Below, one piece after another: positions 31,944 through 43,900 of a stretch of DNA of 64,000 bases. A program made the position numbers and the translations under genes. The DNA lies in the IMG/VR virus record IMGVR_UViG_3300013286_000010, positions 1 to 64,000 of that record; one strand, 5' to 3'. This DNA is from a virus. Each line of letters opens with the position of its first letter. The first letter of the stretch is position 1. The notes beneath the pieces are model-generated. The model was not told where the DNA came from and ran no database searches. It saw only the letters and a program-made list of their open reading frames with translations.

Positions 31944-34900
31944 TTAAAATCCTTCAGTTAATGGTTTATTGTTATCATCTAACAAGGGAGATCCGTCATT
32001 ATCAGTTAATGTAATATCTCCTCCGTAGTAGTACTTATCAGGTAATTCAGCTGTTTTCTCTTGTAAGAATTTAGCAGGCAATGTTGTGCTATCTATAATT
32101 GATAAAGTTCTTCTAGAATTATTAGGATCAACGTCATTCCATTCTGCAGATTTATCAAATTCTTTTTTAACAACTGCTAACTTAATCCGATCACCGACAC
32201 CGCCTGTAATATTTAATATTAATTGTTGTGTATTCGATATAGTAAATTCGGGAGGTAAGTATTGTAGTCCTCGGTATACATATCCTTTAAACGAATCAGG
32301 TTCGATAGAATCTGTGTAGACCCAGACTTGATTTGTTGATGTTACTGTATATGCCTTGCCAATTTCTGTGGTATACGGCAATCCCGCAACAGTAGATGTT
32401 GTTCCAATTTTAATACCTTTGGTGTCCGGACTGTCATATGTGATAGTAGTATCGTGTATATAGGTTCCAGATTTTCTTAATAATCTACCACCATAAAATA
32501 CCTGTACCTGATCTTCAGGATTGACGATACTATTCAATATTATACCGTCGCTAATTAATACCTCATTGGTGCCAGTAACTGTTAATTTTTGTGTAACAGT
32601 ATTGATACTATATGTCGATACTCCATTACTTGTATAATGAACTTGTGTTTTAATTGTTTCTGTAAAAGGAATAGTTTGATTAACACTTTGGTCTATTACT
32701 TTAGTACCTGGAGCAGAATAACGACTAGGAGCTGTACCTAATGTACCTCTTCTTAATTGACTCAATACAGTCTTACTTGCCTTCATAAATTCAATACGTT
32801 CACCGTCAATAATAACAACGCCGGGTATTTTTTTACTTAACATAGGTTGTGTAAGAACAGTAGCATCAGCCACATGAATTTCAGTATCTTTATAAGACAA
32901 TGGGCTGGTTAGATAAGTTGTATTTTCTTTAGATAAACGTTTAAATGAAGTTCTATTAAACATATCATTGAAAATTCTATAACCTAGCAGAGTAGTAGCC
33001 AACCGTTGATCAACCATACTCCTAATAACAATGGAGTCAGTTGATAGAATTGAATATGCATCACTAATTTGAATTGTTAATTGATCGTCCAATACATCAA
33101 AATCTAATCCGCTAGTTAGAGGTGTTCCGTTCAATTGTACCCATACATAATTTATATTAGTTACAGGGCGAGTAACTTTAAATCTTCTATTTGGATTACC
33201 ATCAAATCTTTCTGTTCTTATCATCATATCGTCATTATCGTTATATGTGAGAACTTTGATTTCTCCTGTAGAAGTACTAACACTTAATTGTAATTTAGGA
33301 ATTCCTGCGTTGTCATAATATATATCATAGTCATAATCTTTATCTCCACCAGTTGGTAGATCTACTATTGCAATTGCATCTCCGCTAACTAGTGCCACAC
33401 GTGATATATCAATTGTCAATAAATTATCAGACACTGTATAATCAAATCCAGGAGTTAGTTTATTTCCATTTCTATATGCCCTAACTGTTCCGTCGTATGT
33501 GTTAAATGTTCCTTGATTGTTGATTAAGAATACATTATTTGTAGACGATGTTACCTGATAGTAATCAATATGAGGAGGTGTCAATTGCTTACGAATCTTT
33601 GTATTAGGATTATAATACTCAACAATAGGAGCAGCAACAATTGGATCTATCTCATTTGATTTTATGTTTATACAGGTAGCAGTAAATGCAGAAGTATTCA
33701 ATGCAATAGTCTGTTCACTGATCTCGTTAAAATAATCGTATTGTGTACCAAAGAACCAAGCCTGTATAGTGCTTGTGGTCCCCGGAGTTAATCCGTAAAC
33801 ATTAACAGCAGCACGATCGTTTTCTATATTAGAAAATGTTAATTCAAAATAAGGTAATGCAGTTGTAATTGTAGTTATTGCAGATCCGTTAACAGTTACA
33901 TATGCGCTCTTGACAGAACTAGTTGATGCTAAACTAGAAACTTGAGCAATAGTTTCAAATCCAAAAATAGTAGAACTACCGGGCAAGTGTGTTGCAGAAG
34001 CAGAATCAATTATTCCATTCTCACGTCCAATATGACCGCCACCTATACTTATGATGGTATAACCTAGATACCCACTAACTGATTGAGGTCCAACTACAAT
34101 TTCATTGTGTTCCCAATCTATATAAAAGAATGGGCTATCAAGTTCAGTAGGAATAAAATCACTTACACTAAACATTTTACCATTAAAGGAAACTGTGATA
34201 TTGTTATTGCTTGGAGGTACTATACCTAATTTTCTGCGAGTAGTAACATTAGATATTATGTCTATTGAATGTGAAAATACAACAGGAGCTCCATAAAATG
34301 TTTTAGTATAGACATTTATTCCTACACTGTCAGATGCTTGTCCAGGTAAAAATTCTTCCGGAGCATGGCTAGTATCCGCTGTATAAAAGGCGTCGCCGTT
34401 AATAATAACTTCAGGAGAACTGCTATTTCCGTCTATTGCACTATCAAGTAAGTTAGAATTCTCTTCATATTTCCAGAATTCTATAACATAACCTTTTGGT
34501 ATTTCTGTGGTAGAAAAGTCACTAACTTCTATAGAACTCGAAAGTGCATAGACTGCACTAACTAATACATTTGTTATCTTAAATACCGTAGACGTGGTAC
34601 TGATAATATTAACATTTTGACCCGCTTCAATACCGGTAACTGAATCTAAAATAAATGTATTAGAACCAATAGTAGCCGTAGTGGTTACTACAGCCGTTGT
34701 ATAAAATCCAACATCGTCAGCATACGGGACAGTATCAAATGTATTTGTAGAGCCAGAACCGTATAAAAAATCCCATGCAGAATTTGTAAATGGCAATCCT
34801 TCAATTATTGTTTTAGGATAATTAATACCTGAAATTAATTGATCAAATTCTGGATTCTCTGGATCAAAACCGGGCATACCAGAAGCCGCTTTATAATAAT

Positions 34901-37900
34901 TTTGAATCCTCTCCGAAGCATTGAAAAGATTTATACTCTTTGTGTATATTACTTTTAATACTTGAGAGACTAATGGTACATAATTTAAAAATACCACTTT
35001 ACTAAACTTTTTTGTATATCCGTTGTACTGCGCTGTAAAATACTTAATTGTATAATCCGAACGTAGCACAACATTGCCATCTAGTGTAATAGTAATTTTA
35101 GATTTGTCTGCATCTGCTAACCAGTTTAAAGTAAACTCTTCAACCGATCCGTTACATACAAATTGATCAACTACAATATTATTTCCTATTTGATCAGTTG
35201 ACCCCACTCTATCAAATTTCATACCTATTTGATTAGTACGAACTTGTTTATTTGTTAAATGCGTGTAGGCAATTGCTACTACTCCAGTTGTTCCGCCTTG
35301 CAACTTAACAGTCGGTTGTCGATAAAAAGTGCTAGTAGTGTTATTAGTAATCTCAATTGAAATTACTTTTCCAGACTCTATATGAGCAATTGCTCTAAAA
35401 TCTTCAATTACTTGATAGTATTCGTTGAACACCAAAACCGTTGGAGCAGATGTATAATTAGTCCCAGGATGTGATACCGAAATATGATCAAGAGCAAAAC
35501 CTCTATTAAGCAAAAATGACTCTTGAGGTTTAGGAAGATTTAAACTTTTGATGTAATCAGTAGTAGCATCTACATCACCGACAGCAAAATTGTCTGTTTG
35601 ATAGTAATCAACCAAGTTGCCGTTTACCCAACGATACGGATTATCAAAATCAGTTGAAAAAGTATTTGTAGGTTCTACCAATGTATGGTTAGATGTAAAG
35701 CTACGAACAATTGTATGATAGGGTTTTACTTCATCTAGATATTGTTCGTAGTAATCGCTACTAGAGATTTTGTAAACAGGTCGTTGATCTAATGCACCTG
35801 CATAATTTACTACGTTAATGAATGAAGTTTTAAATGCCCAGTCCAATAATTTCTGTTCAGACAATGCATACTTAACTGCCTTGAAGAAGAATAAATTCCA
35901 ATTAACTTTTAATTCATTAACAAAAATATCATCTCTCAATGCAATCAACATATATTGCAATTCAATATCTGGAGTTTGATCATACAATGTTTGATCATAA
36001 CTATTATTTTGATCAAACCCATAGCTGCTTAATGGCAGGTCCCAGATAGTATCTAATATTTGTATTGTGCCATTCTCATTGTAGACAATATTGTAATCAG
36101 TACTAAACGATCCAACAATACCCAAAGCAGTTTTTTCTAATATTATGTAATGACCCGATCCGCCATTTTTAATTTTAACATACTGGCCTGCTGACAATGT
36201 TAATTCGTTTATTTCATAAACATCATTGACTGTAGCTGTAAAATCCAAGAAAGGATTATAATCAGTACTGACCCAGTCTACATATTTCCAATATAGAGGA
36301 GTATTATATTGTTGAGTTGCTACTCGTGCCCAAGTTAATGTATCAAGGTCGTAAATAAATTTAGACCATCTGTTTTTAAATTGGGTATCAGCTAATACAA
36401 TAACAGTATAGGGTCTAACTTCTAATGTAGGCGCTTCTGTAAATCCGTTGCCAGCATTGACAACTTTGACAGATATAACCCTACCTTGATTGTCAATTTC
36501 TGTAGAAATTTCTGCATCAGATTTAACATCACTAATAATTTTAACTGTCGGAGATATCTTATATCCAAATCCCGGATTATCAATTATAACAGTTTGAATC
36601 TTACCGTTATCAATTACACATCTTAATTTAGGAATGGCAAATAATCTAGTGTCAATTATTAATAAACCTTCATTATCTTCAACTGTTTGATCGTACTCGT
36701 GGCTATTAATGTCAGAAACTAACTGCTGTTTATTTAGATTTGCAAAACTATAATTTCCAGTTATTCTATTTTTAAGTAGAACAGAATTTGTAAATTCCAC
36801 TAAATTTCTCAACGCTTCCAATCTATCTTTGAACAAAGTTTGTTGAGGTCTAATGCCAATTCCATATCGCGTTCTAGATGTTAGTGTTGGATTAGGAACA
36901 GGATTTCCTAACTTGTCATGTCCTAATAAACTATCAATTAATTTTTTCTCAAGCAATGCATTAGGTCTGCTGGTCGCAGAACCTTCTTGCAATAGCAACC
37001 ATTCAGTATGGCGGTTTGTACTTGATTCAGCAATATTTTTATTAGTAGAATCGATTGCGACATTTAAATGTATTCTATTACCGACTAATAAAGATCCAAT
37101 ATTAGCTAATGCAATTGCATTAGTATCAATAATTGCCGCATATTGAACTCCGTATGCAGTAGGATTATAGATCATAGATGCAACTTGATAGCTACTGGCT
37201 CTTCTATTTTTAACATCAGGAACTGTAGATTTATTCTTAACCCAGTAGTAATAACGAGTGCTGAATGAATTCGTTACAGAATTATAAACTTGTTTAGAAG
37301 ATATTACACTATCATCGGCAACTTTAGGTTGTCCGCTGATTCCTTCTGTTAGGCCCAAGGCAGTATCTGCCAGTTGACTCCACTCACTAGGAAGATAACT
37401 AGATCCAACCCACTCATATACATCGATACTAGCACCTGGGAATAATTTGCCCCAGTTATTCTTTCTATAAGTTAGGTCGCTTTGTTCATACCAAACATAT
37501 TTTGCAGTGCTCAAATCCCACCATAGCTCACCTACGTGGTCTTCTAACCAGTTTGTTTCGGAGTCAATAACGGTTGAAGTAGTTCCTGCAGAATAAACTG
37601 CTGGATCAAATGTTGTTCTATAGGTCAATTCTTGATCAGCAATGCCAACGATCTTTCCTTTTAGAGGATCAACAACATCAAGATAGTTGATAATTTCTTC
37701 AGTAAAAGAGTTAATCAAAGTCACACGTTGTATTGCATCAACCATGGTCAAGCTATCTTGTTCTCTTAAAATTTTAAAACCATTAGTAGATTTATCAATC
37801 TTATTAAACTGATAGAAGGCATTAACTGTATTTGAATTTTTTAAAGAAGGTGCACCTACTAGTATGCAATCATCAATTGTTACGCTAGTTCCGTAGAATG

Positions 37901-40900
37901 TGTCGTCATCAATAACAGTTGATTCTAAATCGTCTGCTAATACGAATCTTGTGTCTTTTCGGTTGTAAACATAGACTGTACCAGAATTTTTAATGGTACC
38001 ATAGAACATAGTCGAGTCAACATCAAATATTGATTCTGTGTTTGTAATATCAAACGTACTATATAGGTTCTTATTATTGCCAATTGCTGAAATAACTAAT
38101 GAATCATTAGATACAGTAATATCAATGTCCTTACCAAAATACATACCCGGACCAGGTGCAGGGTTTGTTAAAACAGACTGTAAAACAAATAGGCCGTTAG
38201 TAGCAGTATAGATTGCAACTTTACCATATGACAAATTGTCATTTTTAGAGTAAGGCGCCGATACAAACAAATATGCACCGTTCGGTGATACTAATAATTT
38301 TTCTCCAAACTGTCCATATTTTCCAAAAGGTGAAACTAAAGTCTGTGAGAATACTGCAGAAGTTCCTGTAAATATAGAAACTAATCCAGTGTTGGTAAAA
38401 TGTCCGGGTGCTCCGATAGCAAGTATGTTAGCATTATCAGATCCACTGATACTATATCCCCATTTACTTCCGATAGTAGTAACTGACGAAGTAGTAAGTT
38501 GTTTAACATATGCTACATTAATTGAATTAGTAGCAGTAGTGATCTGATAAGCATATACAGTTCCGGTGCCGGTGTTGTTTGTGCCCGGAGCTCCGACTAA
38601 CATTAATTTTGTATTGATGTTACGTTGAACGTAAATTGAATGTCCAAAGTGTTGATAACTAGAAGTAGATACCGGTACTGTTAAAACTGCCTGTGTATTT
38701 TCCTCAAGTATTTGGGGATTGATACTACTAATTTTTATTAGACCCTGTTCTACATAATTAGAATAATTTGATCCTGTAGTGGATACATAGCTAGCCAACG
38801 GGGCACTAGCAAAGATTAAACCATAGGTTGTTGTACTAAAAGCAGTATCATCATAAACCACACAATGACCAAAATCTGTAATAGGTGCCCGCTCAACATC
38901 GTAATAATGCAGTGTTCCATCATTTAATGTATAATTTAATTGCCCGCGGAAATCATCTCCTGTCTTTTTATAAACAGAAACTTTACCTCGAATTGCAATG
39001 CTGGTTGCAGTATATGCAGGTGATCCAACAACAAATATATCGCTGCCTTTTCTCTTGCTGATGCTGCGTCCAAGTTGTTCGTTTTTATTTGTACCTGTAG
39101 AAATTACAGGAGTAAAGTTATTAATTTTCTGATAAACTTTCCATTTGTAGTTGTCATCATTGTCTACCCAGAATATAGTATTGTCTGAGAATTTTAATAG
39201 TTCGTCATCTGTAGGTAAATTATCATAAGACGATGTTCTTGCACTCTTAAATTTATACAACGGTATTGGGTCAACTCCTAACGAGGTTAACGAAATAGAA
39301 GGAGAAGCAACAGTGAATTCAGATACAGAAGGAGTTTTGATAACAGTGTATATTCCGTCAGCATCACTACTAAATTTAGATACTGATACAATATCTCCAA
39401 CTGACAAACCGTGGAATAAATTTGTTTTAAATGTAATTTCTCCAGAGTAAGTAACTACATCTACTCCAATAATATCTGCATCTACCCTAGAGTAACGATA
39501 TACATCCCAGTCGCTATTTTTTTTAAATCCCATCCATACAGTGTCACCTTCTTTAATAGTGCCATTGTTTGCAAGATTTAACAAACTAGATTCGTTGTAT
39601 GCGGTTGCAGTTACATCATCAATTCTTACATAACCTGCTGTAATTAATTCAAATTCAAAATCAGTATCTGTTTCTACAGGAAACGTTGTCAACGGATTAT
39701 AGTCCGTAGGAACTATAATTTGATCAGTTACTGCACTGTAGTAGATTAAATCATTAGGTGCAGAAGGTGCAGAATTGACAAAGTTAACAACTTGCGGATT
39801 TTCAATGAACTTACCTTCTGTTAACGGAACTTCTAATTCTTGATAAGTTTCATATGCTCCATAATATCCAATACGGAACGCCCACTCTTCTGAATATCCC
39901 AACTGCCCTTGCAAGTTATGAATACTAGCCTTAGCAAGTTTTGTAATAGCATTACGGGTTCCTTTTTCTTTGATAAATCCTTGATAGAATTTATATTGAG
40001 CAATAGGATTAGTGAAGATATTGTTTAGATAAACACGAGGTGTATATCCAATTAAGTGCTGTGCCATTTTTTGTTGGCCACTATCAAAGTTATCAATATC
40101 TAAACTATAGAAATCTTCAAATTGATTAATCTTGTAATCAAAGTTTGGTAACAATCCAGCAACAGGTTTGTTACCTAGTAAGGTCCACAAATTAAAATCA
40201 AATTTTGCAGAACCAGTAATATTTTTATTAGCAGAATAATATTGACTATTGAATCGAACTACATCACCTGATTGATAATCAGTATATTGCAACCAATCGT
40301 TTATTTGAGCACTGTCATAAACAAACCCAGGACTAAAATAATCACCATTCCAATTTGCAGTACGGAATCCCGTTAACTTCATTCTGCGTTGACGGTATCC
40401 AGTTTCGATATCATAGATAGTATCGTTGAAAATTGTAGTGTTATTAAACACCATTGCATGTTCTTTTTGTACAGAATATATTGTAGCAAAATAGATACCG
40501 TCTGTAGAGTTTGATGTTTTAATTGTGCAAACTCCGTTGTCTCTAGTTACAGAAAGATTTTGTCTAGGAAACGATGTGCCGTTTGCCGACAACAAACTGT
40601 AATCGTAAAAACTATCAAACACACTATCAACAACTGTATTAGCTAATGAATATTTTATTTGATTTGCAAAAGGACTTACGGTGATTATACTGTTGTTAGA
40701 CCAATTCTGACTAGTCCAATATAAAAATTCTTTAGAGGAGAAGTTCCAATCGATAGTTGTTGCAAAATCTGAATTATATTCATCAAATATAAAACCTTGG
40801 GCTTCTAACCATTTTCCGTAACCAACGATTATATCATATACTTCTTGTATAGTAGAAAATTCTGTCTTATAAGGAATCTGTTTAACTTCTGTTTCAAAAC

Positions 40901-43900
40901 TACTCGCTAGCTGAACCGTCGTTCCACCTATGATAGGCAAAGTAGGAATTGATTGAAAGTATACTAGATTAAATGTTGTTCCGCTTTGATGACTAGTTTT
41001 TACTCTGTAATAATTATTATTATAAGAAACTAGTTGACCTGCTTGATAAAATGTTCCTGTAGGTGCAGAATTAGCAGATGTTGTATCTGCCGACGAAAGT
41101 CCAGTTGCTCCAGAAGACGAACCGCTAGTCCATGTTACATATGATTCAGAAACTCCACCAACTGTTATTGTAGGCGTATTAGAATTTCTAACTGGCATGT
41201 ATATATCAAAATAAGGATTACTAGAATCGTAACCTTGGATAGAATATTTGTCATTTATCTTCTGTACAACTAGACCAGAAATGCTTACTTTCTTTACAGG
41301 ATTACTAGTGTTTAAAATTAAATTATAATTTTCTTGAGGCAGTAACGCACCTGGACTAGTGCTATTTGGTTCGTATGCATCAATGACAATTTGTAGTTTA
41401 TCTTTGCTAACAAACCCGCCAACTTTATAGAATAAATTAAAATCAATATAAGATAAATCTTGTTTTAATTGATCAATATAATTTGTAGATCGTTGTTGAC
41501 CCACTTCGGAAACATAAACACTATACCCACTAGTTTGTGTTTTATCAACATCATCGTGAATTTTAACTGCGGTAATATTTAAAAATTCTCCAGCAGTTCC
41601 ATATGTCCATTGTCCGGCGGCATTTTTAATTACTCTGCTAGTATCGTACATCGATGATGCATAGACAGCAGGTTTAGTTAATGCTAATAATTTTTGTACA
41701 ACAAACGGCCAATAGCTACTACGTCGCCACGATGTTTCAGCAGGACCCTGATCACCAAATTTCCAAGGCTGACGCGTGTTATAATCAGTAACGTCAGTTA
41801 CTAAATGTGCAGGGGGCGGTAATAAATGACCAAAGCGGTCAACTGGAATTATTCCTAATAAACCAGGACGAGCATAAACGCTATTGGTAGTGTTATTGTG
41901 ACGATTGTATCCGTTTGATAAATCAGTCCATAGTTTAGTATTTGTAGATAAGTAAGGAGCATTACCATATTCTGCAACCCACCATGATGGCCTTTCAGCA
42001 AATCCTAACATTTCCCAAGGATGAGTATGAGGTTTGTCAGTATCATAAAAATATTTAGATACGCCTCTCCAATATCCCGGAACATACGTTGAGTGAGCTG
42101 CATTATAGCTACCTGTATAATTCCAAGTAAATTCAGCAGTGTTAATACCATCATATAAAATGCCGCTGTCTTCAAACACAGTATTAGTAGTATAATCTAT
42201 GCCGTAGAATCCAGCCCATTTAATGAAGTCACTTTGTAGAATAGAATTAATTTCGTCTACAGAGTAATCAGTAGTTCTAAATGCTCCGGGCATTACACTG
42301 TTAACATCTAATAATTCTGATCTGTATTCTGTTTTGATGTTATTGTAAACACGTTTTTCAAATTCAAGAATAATAGCATCTCTATAATCATTGTAGGCTA
42401 CCATTAAGCTACCATCATGACCTTGAATAACATTTACAGGAGTAAGATATGTGTTATCTTCAAATATGCTAGGAGCAAATCTTGGGAATAATCCCAACTT
42501 AGTAGGAGTAGAAGGTACAAAAGATCCTTCAGTACTAAAGTAATCATCAACAACTAATACATCACCCTTTGTTAAAGATTTTAAAATTCTAACAGATGAA
42601 TCATTAGTTACAAACTCGTAGTCGTGATCACGTAGTAATTGTCCTCCATTTAAGTAAACAATAATAGAACGTAGGCTTAACGTAGAAAGACTAAAGTCAC
42701 TAGTAATAGGATATACAGTATTACGAGAATCTGTTACTGTCCATGTTCTAGTAGTTTTATCAGTTCCGTAGGCAATCATGTCTGATAGATAGTACGGAGA
42801 CAATAAATCTTTATCTACATTTAATTCTTTTAATGCTCTGTCAAGGCTTCCTATTGGATTAGTTTGTGTATCAATTTCAGAAATCTTCTTTAAAAATAAC
42901 AACTTGAATTGATTATATTGATCAGCAGATTTTGTTAGTGCATCGATAACACTGTGTTCTTTCTTACCAATAAAAAAGTTTGCAAATGCTAACGGATTAG
43001 CATTAGAAATTAATCTAGTGCCATAACTAGCAACACCAAAAACATCTCTTAAATTTAAAACGCCAGAATAGTCTCCGTGAAGATGACGATACCTGGTTAA
43101 CGCTGTTTGTAAATGATCACTCAATTCACTTAAGGTTAAAGATGCGATTGGACCATTTAATGGATTGTTAGTTAACGACAATGGCAATTCATAATAGCTA
43201 GAAGTAGCTCCATGAATAATAGGAATCGGATATGGTTTAGAAGTTGCCCAAACATTGCCATATGTACTATTGTTTATAAATTTGAAATAAGTGTCAGCAG
43301 TCGGTACCGTTGTAATATTCTGATTTGTTTCAGAAATATCAAATGTACCGTCCATGAAATAGTTTTTAAACAGATAACTGCCTAGCCCTGCACTATTTTT
43401 ATATTTTAGCGGGAATCCCAATACTGAATCATTTGCACCTGTGCCTATGTCATAACTGAATAATTTGTTCCCTGTAAAATTAGTCAAATAATGTGCAGTA
43501 TCACTATAACTATTTCCGTTACTGTCAAACAAATCAAATAATGGTGCCTGATTTAATGTGGGATGTTGTTGTGCATATTGCCACTTACTGCTATCAAACC
43601 ACCAATTTGTTCCAGCATACTGGTTGCCTGTGTTTATGCTAACATTAACTTTGTCCGATACATTGATAATATTAACTAGCTCTATTCTCGGATACCCACC
43701 AACGGTTACAAAGTTAACTTGAAAAATTTTGTTACGTACTGTTGCATCAGTGTCGGCATTAAAGATAATAGTATTTCCTTGCTCCAGTAAAGTTCCATCA
43801 ACATAATATCCTGCAGAACCTTCTACTTTATTAAATGCGTCTAAAGTAACTGTATCAATAAAATCGATGTTAGAAATTCCAATTTCTCCAAAATTAAATA